From Benzoatithermus sp963720725 (GTDB lineage: Bacteria; Pseudomonadota; Alphaproteobacteria; Geminicoccales; Geminicoccaceae), in the NCBI GenBank assembly GCA_963720725.1, contig CAVRGN010000003.1, positions 744,001-808,000 on the forward strand: a stretch of 64,000 bases of DNA, given 5' to 3'. A model generated the notes under the pieces. That model was given only the letters and a program-made list of their open reading frames with translations, did no database searches and was not told where the DNA came from. How positions within the stretch are numbered: position 1 is the stretch's first letter; every line of letters starts with the position of its first letter. This document shows, piece after piece, positions 17,324 through 26,396 of the stretch. A program made the position numbers and the translations under genes.

Positions 17324-17520
17324 CGCTCCGCCCAGCCTTGCCGTGATGCCTTCTAACGGGTGCCAGCGCGGCTGGTCCCGAAGCGGCGCTCGGGCAGGCG
17401 GCAGCCACCGGTCGCGGCCGCTGGCGCCGCAGGCCCACGCCGCGACCGATGCCGCCGGGCGAGCCGAGGGGTCCGGCGTGATCTTTGCGATGCCGCAGTC
17501 TTGGCGGCGCTGCCCGTCCG

Positions 17521-19990
17521 CTAGCTCCTGGGCAGGGCGAAGGCCATCGACGGAATCGCCGGCCTTGGTGCCCAGCGAGCCGTGGCCGCCGGCAACGACG
17601 ATCAGGTACTGGCGACCATCCTCGCCGCTGTAGGTCATGGGCGTGGCCTGGCCGCCGGCCGGCAGCCGGTGCCGCCAAAGCTCGCGGCCCGTGGCGACGT
17701 CGTAGCCGCGCACATAGTAATCGAGCGTGCCCGAGAGAAAGCCGACCCCGCCGGCCGTGACGATCGGGCCGCCCAGGTCGGGGACGCCCATGGCGAACGG
17801 CAGCGGGATCGGGGAAAGGTCCCGCACGGTGCCGTTCTTGTGCATCCACAGGATCTCGCCCGTGGTGAGGTCGGCCGCCGCCACATAGCCCCAGGGCGGG
17901 GCCTGGCAGGGAATGCCCAGGACCGAGGTGAAGGGATGGAGCTGGGCCGCGAAGGGCGCGCCGAAGTTCTCGTTCAGCGCCGGCAGGCTCCCTTCCGGCC
18001 GATCGTCGCCCTGGACATAGAGCGTGGTGTCGTTCGCGCGCGGGACCAGCCGCGAGACGAAGGCCAGATAGGCGGGCGTGGTGAAGGCGATCTGGCGCGC
18101 CGGGTCGACGGCGACGCCACCCCAGTTGAAGACGCCGAAATTGCCCGGATAGATCAGGGAGCCCTGCGTGGAGGGCGGGGTGAAGCGGCCCTCGTAGCGC
18201 AGGCGGTGGAACTGGATGCGGCAGGCGAGCTGGTCCAGCAGCGTAGCACCCCACATGTCGCGGCCGGAAAGCGGTGGCGGGTCGAAGGAGAGGGCCGAGA
18301 CCGGCTGGGTCGGGGCGGCATGGTCGCCTTCGGCCGCACCTTGCGGGGCGGGCTGCTCCCGGACGGGCAGGACCGGACGGCCGGTGCGGCGGTCGAGGAC
18401 GAAGAGCTCGCCCTGCTTGGTCGGCTGGACCAGGGCCGGGACAGTCTGGCCATCGACCGTGAGATCGACCAGCGAGGGCTGCGAGGGGACGTCATAGTCC
18501 CACAGATCGTGGTGGACGGTCTGGAACGCCCAACGCACCTTGCCGGTCGCGATCTCGAGCGCCACGACCGAGGAAGAGAACCGCTCGACCGCCGCGCTGC
18601 GGCTGCCGCCCCACTGGTCGGGCGGCTGATTGCCGAGCGGCCAGTAGGTGAGGCCCAATTCCGGGTCGGCGCTCGCGATCGACCAGCTGTTGGGCGAGTT
18701 GGCGGTATAGGTCTGGCCGGGCGGCAGCGGGGCGGTCCGGTCGGGGTTGCCCGAGTCCCAGGCCCAGACCAGGGCCCCGGTACGGGCGTCGAAGCCGCGG
18801 ATCACGCCCGACTGCTCGTGCGTGGAGACATTGTCCAGAACCGTGCCGCCGACGATGACGAGACCCTGCGCCACGACGGGTGGGGAGGTCGAGTAGTAGG
18901 CACCCGGTCGGACATTGGGCATGTTGGCCCAGAGATCGATCTGGCCGCTGCCGTCGCCGAAATCCTTGCACACGGCACCGGTCTCGGGATCGAGCGCGAT
19001 CAGGCGCCCGTCGGCCGTCGGCATGAACAGACGCGTGGCGCAGGCATCCGTCACCGCTGCGTCGGCCGCGGCGACCGGCAGGTCGGGCAGCCCGCCTTCC
19101 GCGGCCGCCACCTGCACCGATGGCGTGGCCGTGGCCGCGGGGCCCGTGCCGCCAGGGTCGTAGGCGAGCCCGCGGCAGGTCAGGTGCTGCAGCGCCAGCT
19201 CGTTCTCGATCTTGGGATCGTAGCGCCAGATCTCGGCACCGGTGGTGGCGTCCAGCGCGATCACGTTCTGGTGCGGGGTGCACAGGTAGAGCCGGTTGCC
19301 GATCTTCAAGGGCGTCACCTCGAAGGTCGTTTCCGTCGGATCGCTCGGGCCGCGGACGTCGCCAGTCCGGTAGGTCCAGGCGACCTCGAGGTCGGTCACG
19401 TTGTCCGGGGTGATCTGGGCCAGCGGCGACCAGCGGCGGCCGAGGTCGGTCCGCCCATAGGCGGGCCATTCCCCTGGCGGCACGCCCAGCGCATCGGGGG
19501 ACACCTCGGCGCGGGCAGCGGGTGCTTGGCCCTGGAGCCGGTGGGGGTCGGTGAACCAGGAGAGCACGGCCACGACGAGCGCCACGCCCAGGACCGTCGT
19601 GAGCGCGAGGCCTTGGCCTCGAAAGGCCGAGGCGCGGTGGCGGTCGGCCCCGTCGTGCCCGAGCTTTCGCGTGACCCATGGGGTGAGGAGGAGGAAGCCC
19701 AGGACGAAGATCAGGTCGCCCCGGGCGGCCAGAGGCCACCAGTCGAGGCCGACCTCCCACCAGGCCCAGGCGAGCGTGCCGAGGACGAGGAGGGCATAGA
19801 TGCCGAGTGCTGCCGGCTGCCGTCGCCAGAGGAGGACGGCCGTGAGCAGGAGGGCCAGGCCGGCCACGAGGTAATACCAGGAGCCACCCAGGCGGATCAG
19901 CCACGCCCCCCCGACAACCAGGGCCACGCCGACAAGGGCCAGGAGGATGGCCGCCGCAAGCAGGACGGGCGCGCGCGACTGGTCGGGCAT
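17521..19990 (-). CDS. membrane-bound PQQ-dependent dehydrogenase, glucose/quinate/shikimate family (frameshift near C-terminus)
   Basis: About 823 residues from ATG 19990. Five N-terminal membrane helices (residues 8-160) are followed by a periplasmic eight-bladed quinoprotein propeller. Landmarks are PPGEWPAYGRTDLGRRWSPL, VTDLEVAWTYRTGD, ANSPNSWSIASADPELGL, VHHDLWDYDVPSQPSL and the late TPMTYSGEDGRQYLIVVAGG followed by HGSLGTK. This is the plan of membrane glucose dehydrogenase, which oxidises aldoses or cyclic polyols in the periplasm and passes electrons to ubiquinone. Family members end GDxVxAFALP; here, after GDSV, one extra base among 17547-17550 must be skipped to read MAFALPRS and the stop at 17521-17523. 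Without the skip the frame runs on into the channel gene. Confidence 0.85.
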
Positions 19991-20256
19991 GGATCTGTTC
20001 CCGGAATAGCGGTGCTGCAGGTGAAACGCCGCCGGCGGCCTTGAGTGCCCGCAGGGCGGTTCACCGGTGCGCGACGTTCGCCTCGCGGCCGCCGGCCCCG
20101 CCCCGGTCATGCCGGGGCCGGCGAGCAGGGCAGGATGCGCGGCATCCCGGAGGAGGTCGGGCGCCAACTCCGGCGATCGCGGCCATGGTCTGCCGGAATT
20201 GGCGACCCGCGTCGTCGAAGCCGTCGGACACGATGCCGATCACCCATGTGCCGGCA

Positions 20257-21039
20257 TCAGGGGGCAGGCGGTGGCCCCTGGTCCGTCGCTAGCCCCGCCA
20301 CATGCCGGAAGAGCGCGGCGGCGCGGTTCACGTAGGAGGCTTCGTGCCCCTCCAGGAACCGGCTCGCTCCTGTGCCGGTCCGTGCCAGGCTGTAGTAATC
20401 CCAAAGACCCGGGGCCGATCGGGTGAGGAAGTAGACGGCCTGGAGGTCGCCGGGGCCCGCCATCGGTACGAGCAGATAGCGCACCGGGCCGACATTCTCC
20501 GTCTCCACCACCAGCCGGTCCGGCGCGATCTCGCGCACGCGCAGGCGGTAGACGACGTCGCCGGTGGAACGGTTGTCGTTTTGCGCGAAGTAGAGATCGG
20601 TTCCGACCTTCATCTCGGCCGCCCGGAAGTCCGGCCGTCGCTTGGCGGCATCGGGTCCTTCCAGGGCGAAAGCGTCGGTGATCAGGTCCCGCCAGCGCCC
20701 GTCCGTGACCGACCAGTAGCGGACGCTCGTCAAGGTGGAGACGGCCCCGAGACGCTCGAGGAGATCCTCCACCGTGCCTTGGTGGTGGAAGCGCCCCGCC
20801 GTCGCCACGAGCACGCGGAAGGGTAGCGGGCGCCACCCGGTGCAAGCGGGCGGCGTCCAGGCACCCGTCTCGCCGGCGCTCCAGACGCGGACGACCGGCT
20901 GCCCGCCCGGCTCGGGATAGGCCGGCGATGGCGGACCGGCGCAGGGCGGGCGCGGGACGCCCTGTGCCACGGACTCGCCCGCAACCAGCAGCACCGCCCA
21001 CAGGCCGAGGCCGGCGGCGAGCCTCGCCAAGGCCGGCAT
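20257..21039 (-). CDS. exported hypothetical protein
   Basis: 260 residues from ATG 21039, the only start that places the signal peptide (LAAGLGLWAVLLVAGESVAQ) first. The mature protein contains a compact region with TVEDLLERLGAVSTLTSVRY, WSVTDGRWRDLITDAFAL, YFAQNDNRSTGDVVYRLRV and VETENVGPVRYLLVP, all reading as a well-structured beta-rich periplasmic domain. I do not recognise the family with certainty. The start is TGATG-coupled to a short open frame upstream. Downstream toward the dehydrogenase about 265 bases hold no supported gene. Confidence 0.7.
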   Translation of the reverse strand: MPALARLAAGLGLWAVLLVAGESVAQGVPRPPCAGPPSPAYPEPGGQPVVRVWSAGETGAWTPPACTGWRPLPFRVLVATAGRFHHQGTVEDLLERLGAVSTLTSVRYWSVTDGRWRDLITDAFALEGPDAAKRRPDFRAAEMKVGTDLYFAQNDNRSTGDVVYRLRVREIAPDRLVVETENVGPVRYLLVPMAGPGDLQAVYFLTRSAPGLWDYYSLARTGTGASRFLEGHEASYVNRAAALFRHVAGLATDQGPPPAP

Positions 21040-21281
21040 CAGCCGCGGACCGCGGGCAGGCTCGTGACCGCGCCCGGATCGTGGACGGCCGCTCGCGCCG
21101 GTACGTGGCGGGCAGCGAATGCCAGGTCGAACACGAGGACGCCGGCTACCGGAACCGCGTCGGCGAGCGCCAGGAACGGCACGAGCCGGCAGCTCCCGCT
21201 CCCGAGATGCTCGCGCGCGGGCACGAACGAGGTGATCGGATGCATGGCGGCCATCCAGCATGAGACGAGGCGCAGCTTCAT
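21039..21281 (-). CDS. possible small hypothetical protein upstream of the exported protein
   Basis: An 80-residue frame (MKLRLVSCWMAAMHPITSFV...) whose TGA stop shares its last base with the ATG of the next gene (TGATG), an arrangement seen in coupled gene pairs. It has one hydrophobic stretch (RLVPFLALADAVPVAGVLVF). No ribosome site is evident and no family is recognised. In high-GC DNA such a frame can arise by chance. Apart from this, 21040-21463 holds nothing I can support. Confidence 0.3.
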   Translation of the reverse strand: MKLRLVSCWMAAMHPITSFVPAREHLGSGSCRLVPFLALADAVPVAGVLVFDLAFAARHVPARAAVHDPGAVTSLPAVRG

Positions 21282-21463
21282 GAACGCGCCGCATCGACCG
21301 ATGCTCCTCCGGCAGGACCCGCCGCTCCCCCCGCTCAGCCGCAGCCCAACGGCAGATCGATGGCCCTTCTGCATCCGGCCCGCGCGTGAGGATGCCCAGC
21401 CCGCCGTCGTCGCGGACGGCCTCTCCCGCCCGCGCCCGCCGCAACGGGACTGACTCGAAAAGA

Positions 21464-21538
21464 TGGCGTCCCCAACGGGGATCGAACCCGTGTTCCAGCC
21501 TTGAAAGGGCTGTGTCCTGACCGCTAGACGATGGGGAC
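21464..21538 (-). tRNA. tRNA-Glu (TTC anticodon)
   Basis: The cloverleaf reads on the minus strand from 21538. The acceptor arms GTCCCCA and TGGGGAC pair perfectly; the D arm is TCGTCTAGCGGTCAGGACA; the anticodon stem CAGCC/GGCTG encloses the loop CTTTCAA with anticodon TTC; the T arm CGGGTTCGATCCCCG follows. The discriminator is G and CCA is encoded (21464-21466). It reads GAA and GAG. Confidence 0.96.
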
Positions 21539-21612
21539 GGCGCGCGAGAGCTAGCGATGCCGGGGCCGAAAATCAAGCTGCGGCAGGAGCCCCGGCAGGC
21601 CCGGCCGGCAGC

Positions 21613-22931
21613 TCAGCCACCGCCGGTCCAGTTGACGCAGTAGATGACGTTGTTGGCGTCCTCGGAGACGTAGAGCGAACCCCCGGTGCCGACCGTCACG
21701 CCGACGGGCCGGCCCAGCACGTCGTGGTTGGAGACGGTGAACCCGGTCATGAAGTCCTCGTAGTAGGGCTCGGCGCGTCCGTTGGTGTAGGGAATCCGCA
21801 CCACCTTCGAGCCGGTGGGCCTAGCGCGGTTCCAGGAGCCGTGCATCGCGACGAAGATGCTGCGGCGATAGTCGGCGGGAAACTGCCGCTCGTTGTAGAA
21901 GGTGATGCCGAGTGCGGCCGAGTGTGCCTGCACCAGGACGGCCGGGATCTGCACCGGCGGCAGGTTGCGGGGCGGATCGGTGACCGGCCGCCGGTCGCGG
22001 CGGTCGCCGATATAATACCAGGGCCAGCCGTAGAAGCGCCCGTCGCCGACCCAGGTCACGAAGTCCGGCACCAGGTCGTCGCCGAGGCGGTCGCGTTCGT
22101 TGTTGGTGGTCCACAGCCCGCCCGCCACCGGATCGACGCTGAGGGACACCGGGTTGCGCAGGCCGCTGGCGATGACCCGCCGGCCGGAGCCGTCAGGCTT
22201 GTAGGCGGCGATGAGCGCGCGCCCCTCCTCGTTGGCTCGCGGCGATTCGGCGACGTTGGAATAGGATCCGATCGAGACGAACATCGTGGCGCCGTTGGCC
22301 GAGAACTGCACGTCGCGCGTCCAGTGGCCCTTGCCGGGCAGGTCGTCGGCGCCGCGCGGCAGGTTGGGCACGATGACCTCGGGCTTGCCGCGCGCGACCA
22401 GGTCGCCCGATCGGTAGGGAAACCGCACCACCCGGCCTTCCTCGGCGACATAGACCCATTTCGGGTTGGCACCCGGCGGATAGAAGGCCATGCCGAAGGG
22501 GCGGTCGAGGCCGGAGGCGAAGGTGCCGCTCCTCCGAGCTTGCAGATGCCGGACGGGTGCAGCACGCGGATCCGTCCAGACAGGCTCTGTGCGACGAAGA
22601 TGTCGCCGTTGGGAGCGGTCCGGATCAGCCGCGGCGCATCCGGGCCACGATAGAAGCGGCGAACCTTGAAGCCCCGCGGCACGTCGGGCAGGACCCCGGA
22701 GGGGATCGGCTTGACCGTCGAGTAGCTGGCGTTGCTGTCGTCCGGGCTTGCCAGGTCGCGGGGCCTGATCAGGCGGCAACGCCCGGGACGGTCGTCCGAC
22801 CAGTCGCTCTGCACCGCGGCGGCGCCGCTGAGCATCCCGGCACTGCAGCGCTTCACCGTCTGGGCGGAGGCTGGTGCCAGCGTCAGGAACGCGATCAGTG
22901 GCAAGCAGGCAGCGGCACATAGCTGTCGCAT
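21613..22931 (-). pseudogene. soluble PQQ-dependent sugar (sorbosone-type) dehydrogenase, frameshifted
   Basis: The start ATG 22931 has gggagg seven bases upstream and is followed by a signal peptide (LPLIAFLTLAPASAQ). The beta-propeller reads in one frame to GRIRVLHPSGICKL and then, after a one-base shift near 22530-22535, continues as GTFASGLDRPFGMAFYPPG to the stop. Later landmarks are GLRNPVSLSVDP, TNNERDRLGDDLVPDFVTWV, GWPWYYIGD, VQAHSAALGITFY and FVAMHGSWNRARPTGSKVVR, typical of glucose/sorbosone dehydrogenase-like quinoproteins (PF07995/PF22807). If intact it would be a periplasmic PQQ enzyme oxidising sugars. The rest is so well kept that a sequencing error is possible. Confidence 0.82.
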
Positions 22932-23057
22932 CGGCATCCTCCCAGAAGGAACGCGCAGGTTAATGAGGCTTTGGTGAATTAACATTCTGTGGATGAGCGC
23001 TCAACCCGGCAAAAGGTAACGGGTTCCTGAACTGCCGGGACCGGTGTCGCAGACCGG

Positions 23058-23085
23058 GCATCGGGCCGCGCACCCGGCCCGATGC
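23058..23085 (-). terminator. strong hairpin downstream of the MOSC gene
   Basis: GCATCGGGCC (23058-23067) and GGCCCGATGC (23076-23085) form a perfect 10-bp stem around an 8-base loop. It lies about 45 bases beyond the stop of the MOSC gene and before the next gene's start, so termination is plausible. There is no clear T-run. Confidence 0.5.
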
Positions 23086-23128
23086 CGTCCGCCGAGCGCA
23101 CGCATGAACATGGAGGTCGCGCTGGCGG

Positions 23129-23569
23129 CTAGGCGGGTTCCACCGCGTCGCCAAGGCGGAGCGCGCCGCCTTGGATCACGCGCGCCGTCCGCCCGCCGCG
23201 CCAGTCGGGGGCGAGCGCTTCCTGGAGCCCCTGCCGCTGCAGGTCCATGACCCGGCAGGGACCGCATTCGCCGGTGAGCTCGACCAGCGCCTCGCCGATC
23301 CGGAGCCGCCCGCCATGCTCGCGCGCCAGCACGATACCGCTCACCAGGAGGTTGGCGCGGCGGAAGGTCCAGGGCGAGACCTCGCCGCCCAGTTCGGCCT
23401 GCGCCGCGGCCCAATCCTCGGCGGCGAGGATCACGAGCTGACGGGTGCCCGGCCTGCCGCGGCAGTCGCCCTCGAGCCCGCGCTCGGGCGAGAGCAGCGC
23501 CTGGTCCAGCTCCTCCATCGGCGCCTTGGGCCGGGCGCGGCGTGCGATCCCGGCGAGCCTGCCGCTCAC
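23129..23569 (-). CDS. MOSC domain-containing protein
   Basis: 146 residues from the GTG at 23569. The MOSC (molybdenum cofactor sulfurase C-terminal) features are GLEGDCRGRPGTRQLVILAAEDWAAAQ, NLLVSGIVLA, the conserved Cys region LTGECGPCRVMDLQ and RGGRTARVIQGGALRLGDAV. Such stand-alone domains are thought to bind Moco or sulfur carriers; the substrate is unknown. The GTG start overlaps the stop of an iolD-like remnant (GTGA), which fixes the start. It also suggests this gene once followed an intact iolD-like gene. Confidence 0.85.
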   Translation of the reverse strand: MSGRLAGIARRARPKAPMEELDQALLSPERGLEGDCRGRPGTRQLVILAAEDWAAAQAELGGEVSPWTFRRANLLVSGIVLAREHGGRLRIGEALVELTGECGPCRVMDLQRQGLQEALAPDWRGGRTARVIQGGALRLGDAVEPA

Positions 23570-23705
23570 ACGCCGATCCGCTGCTTCCTCTTGCCACCCC
23601 CGTGCTCCTAGCGGACCCAACGCAGGGACCAGTGCTCCGGCGCCTGGGGCGTGCCGCACTCCCACCAGGAGCCGCTGGCCTCGGTTCCGTCGATGAGATC
23701 AATGT
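23566..23705 (-). pseudogene. remnant of an iolD-like gene 3' end
   Basis: Reading the minus strand from about 23705 in one frame gives TEIHIDIDLIDGTEASGSWW, then ECGTPQAPEHWSLRWVR, a TAG stop, then EHGGGKRKQRIGV and TGA. This aligns without gaps to the C-terminus of the nearby iolD product (TVIHVPVHATDWTEGNDAWW, ECGTPEVSERKSVRAARK, EHEAGKKKQRVGV, TGA). The internal TAG stands where iolD has AAG (Lys). Homology ends near 23720, where AT-rich DNA starts. It is a diverged, dead second copy of the last ~50 codons. Confidence 0.8.
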
Positions 23706-23724
23706 CGATGTGGATCTCCGTGAC

Positions 23725-23919
23725 AGCGATCCACCCCTGGCAGGTCAGTTTATACTAATCAACTCACAAATATTACGCGGTCCTTTAGGCTAAATACACA
23801 GTATTCATGTTTGACCTGTAAATATTTGTCGGCAGATCCGACACGAGGAACCCATTTCCTGGATGGCGGTTTGAACCCTTCGGTCCAGCTACTGCCTCCC
23901 CAAGGAAAAAGACATACCC
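23725..23919. other. AT-rich intergenic segment before the glycosyltransferase
   Basis: About 195 bases visibly richer in A and T than the surroundings (for example cacaaatattacgcgg and gtaaatatttgtcgg). It separates the iolD remnant from the GT gene and probably holds the GT promoter. I see no coding frame, transfer gene, clear inverted repeat or convincing -35/-10 pair. It is the best candidate for the left junction of an inserted segment. Confidence 0.45.
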
Positions 23920-25057
23920 ATGACAGGCAATTCCGTGGCGCCGACCCGAGGCAAGCTTGGGGAGGTCGGCATGTCGGCGCACCTCTCTGCCATCGTGGCG
24001 ATACCGGTGAAGGACGAGGCGGAGCGCATCGGCGCCTGCCTCGAGGCGCTCGCGTCCCAACGCCACAGCCGTGGCTGCCCTTTGGCCGCAGCCAGCTTCG
24101 GCGTCGTCCTGGTGCTCAACAACTGTACCGATGCCACCCTGGACGTGGTGCGCAGGTCCCGGGATCGGCTGCCCTATCCCCTGACGATCATCGAGCGCGA
24201 GCTGCCCAAGACGATGGCCCATGCCGGCTGGGCCAGAAAGCTCGCCATGGATGCCGCGGCCGATCTGCTGGCCGAGCAGGACGCAGGTTTGCCGAGCCTG
24301 ATCTTGACCACCGACGCAGACGGTCGCGTCGGCCCGCGCTGGATCGTGGCCAACCTCGCTGCGGTGCATGCGGGCGCCGAACTGATCGCAGGCTTCGTCC
24401 GCGCGGACCGGTTCGAACATGCGCAGCTGCCGGTCGAGGTCATCCGGCGCGGACGACTGGAAAGTCGCTACGAGTGGCTGCTGGCGGAACTCATGGCGCG
24501 GCTCGACCCCGAGGCGCATGACCCATGGCCGCGCCACCGGATGGCGTCCGGCGCCAGCTTAGGCGTAACCCTCGCCGCCTATCGCCGATTGGGCGGCCTG
24601 CCGCCGATCGCGACCGGCGAGGATCGCGCCCTGGCCGAGCAATGCACCCTGGTCGACGGGCGCATCCGCCACTCACTGGCTGCGCAGGTCGTGGTGTCGT
24701 GCCGCCTCGACGGCCGGGCGCAAGGGGGGATGGCCGCGACCATCAGGCAGCGTGCCCTCGATCCCGAACTGGCCTGTGATCCGGCACTGGAGCCGGTGAC
24801 GCGCCTGGTGCATCGGGCACGCTGGCGCGCCGAGCTGCGTCGGCTGCATCGCGAGGACCGGCTGCTGCCGTCGGCAGGCTGGGCGCGGATGCTCCGGCTC
24901 GGCGCGGCGGATGCGGCCAGAGCGGTGACCGCAAGGCATTTCGGCGCGGCCTGGGCCGCGATCGAGCAGGCAAGCCCGACGTTGGGCTATCTCCCGATCG
25001 CTCCCCGACAGTTGCCGGGCGAGATCGCGGTGGCCGAGCGGGTGCTGCGCGATCTAA
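23920..25057 (+). CDS. family 2 glycosyltransferase of a NodS/PIG-L/ACAD cluster
   Basis: A GT-A fold glycosyltransferase. The N-terminal motif SAIVAIPVKDEAERIGACLE begins near residue 23, the strand LVLNNCTDATLDVV near 67, and the nucleotide/metal motif TTDADGRVGPRWI near 128 (DAD as the DxD). The acceptor-side segment is MASGASLGVTLAAYRRLGGL with GEDRALAEQ near 235. It should move a nucleotide sugar to an unknown acceptor. The open frame in fact continues to 25311, with its last ~85 codons antisense to the conserved methyltransferase. A one-base shift would end it at TAA 25055-25057, exactly abutting the convergent stop, so I take that as the likely true end. ATG 23971 is an alternative start. 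Confidence 0.75.
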
Positions 25058-25656
25058 GGCGCGGCCTGCTGCCCGTGCCGCTGCAGCACGTCGATGCGAT
25101 AGAGTTCGGTGCGGCTTTGATGCACGACCTGCGTGGACGGCGCCACGGCGGCGATAAAGCGCTGGGCGGCCTCGTCGCCGGTCAGGGGGTAATCCGTTTC
25201 GCCGGTCCAATGCACCAGGATGATGTCGCCGCCGGCCTCGATCGCGGCTTCGGCGAAGGCGGCCATGAGCATGAGATCCCCGACATCCCAGTAGTAGGCG
25301 ACCTCGGATAGCATGAGCAGGTCGAAGGAGCCCTCCGGCAGCCGGTTCGGCACCTCCATGCGCTCGAACGTGACACCGGGATCGCCGGCACAGCGTCCCC
25401 GCGCCTGGTCGAGGGCGGCCTCGACCGCATCGATGGCGAGCAGCCGTTCGCATCGCGCCGCGAGCTTTCGTGTCAGCACGCCGATCGAGCAGCCGATCTC
25501 GAGGCCGTGGCGATAGGCTGGCCTGGGCAGCGCCTTCAAGGTGGCGGCGTACTTCTCGCGTTCGTAGTCGCTGGTGGCAAACCCCCAGGGGTCCGCATCG
25601 CGCTGGTAGATCGCCTCGAAATAACCGGCCGGCAGCGAGGACGTCCGCCGGCTCAA
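25054..25656 (-). CDS. NodS-type SAM-dependent N-methyltransferase
   Basis: 200 residues starting at a TTG whose bases overlap the PIG-L stop (TTGA). The NodS-family (PF05401) pattern is clear: YFEAIYQRDADPWGFATSDY followed by EREKY near residue 12, the SAM-binding LEIGCSIGVLTRKLA near 46, LLAIDAVEAALDQAR near 68, and FDLLMLSEVAYYWD near 106. In rhizobia NodS N-methylates the amino sugar freed by the deacetylase NodB. Here it follows a deacetylase gene directly, so methylation of a freed amine on a glycoside is a reasonable proposal. No chitin-oligosaccharide genes are present. Confidence 0.85.
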   Translation of the reverse strand: MSRRTSSLPAGYFEAIYQRDADPWGFATSDYEREKYAATLKALPRPAYRHGLEIGCSIGVLTRKLAARCERLLAIDAVEAALDQARGRCAGDPGVTFERMEVPNRLPEGSFDLLMLSEVAYYWDVGDLMLMAAFAEAAIEAGGDIILVHWTGETDYPLTGDEAAQRFIAAVAPSTQVVHQSRTELYRIDVLQRHGQQAAP

Positions 25657-26396
25657 GATACGATCTCGAGGAACAGCTCGGACGGCCCATGAAAGCGGGC
25701 GACCATGGCGGGGTTGAGACGAAACCCGCTTGGGTCGTCGCTGATCAGGTCCGTCGTCTGAGATCGATGTGCGGCGATGGCACGTCGCTTGCGATCGAGG
25801 TATGGCCGGATGTCGAGCCGCCCACCCTTCGGCTCCGTCTCGTCGAGCAGCCTGTCCGCGGCAAGCTTCCAACCCCAAATCGGATAGGCGTAGAGCCGCA
25901 TGTCGGCCAGCCCCGCGACCGCTGTACGGGCGATGGCGAAGGCCGCTTGGTGATCGCAATGCGGGTCGTGGCGCCAGGTCACGAACAGACTGCTGGCATC
26001 GCACTCCTTGATTACGCGCCGCACGTCCTGCACCGCCGCGTCGAATTCAGGTCCGCTCGTCGGCACCGAGCGGTCGGGCAGGCCGAGGCAGGTGACGGTT
26101 GTCGCCGGCAAGCCCAGGATGGCCGCACTCTCCAGGAGCTCTCGCTCGCGCAGCGCTTTCAGCCCGGCCGGGGGATAAAGCTTCGAATTGGGATGCGAGC
26201 CAATGCCGTCGCTCAACAGGATGAGCCGCACCGGCAGGCCGTGCCCGCAGGCAGCAGCGATCAGCCCGCCGCAGCCGAGGCTCTCATCGTCGGGATGCGG
26301 TGCGATGACGACCAGGCCCCGGCCGCGGGTCAGCTCCGCGAGGCGGATCTCCGGCAGCTCCTGCGCGCGGCGCAGATAGTCGCCCGCCCGGATCAT
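25653..26396 (-). CDS. PIG-L family N-acetylglucosaminyl-type deacetylase
   Basis: 247 residues from ATG 26396, which overlaps the stop of the upstream gene (ATGA). The zinc-site motif is VIAPHPDDESLGCGGLIAAA near residue 27 (His, Asp, Asp) and the third ligand lies in TWRHDPHCDHQAAF near 145. The C-terminal YLDRKRRAIAAHRSQTTDLI is also family-typical. PIG-L/LmbE enzymes (GlcNAc-PI deacetylase, MshB, BshB) remove acetyl from N-acetylglucosamine linked to another group. Between the NodS-type and ACAD-like genes, it should create a free amine on a glycosylated intermediate. Confidence 0.9.
   Translation of the reverse strand: MIRAGDYLRRAQELPEIRLAELTRGRGLVVIAPHPDDESLGCGGLIAAACGHGLPVRLILLSDGIGSHPNSKLYPPAGLKALRERELLESAAILGLPATTVTCLGLPDRSVPTSGPEFDAAVQDVRRVIKECDASSLFVTWRHDPHCDHQAAFAIARTAVAGLADMRLYAYPIWGWKLAADRLLDETEPKGGRLDIRPYLDRKRRAIAAHRSQTTDLISDDPSGFRLNPAMVARFHGPSELFLEIVS

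Noticed and set aside
17582..20044. An 820-codon plus-strand frame opposite the PQQ dehydrogenase
   Set aside because: Composition-driven shadow with no recognisable domain.
16535..20167. A single giant PQQ dehydrogenase-ion channel fusion protein
   Set aside because: A one-base shift restores the normal dehydrogenase ending, and the channel has its own start and ribosome site.
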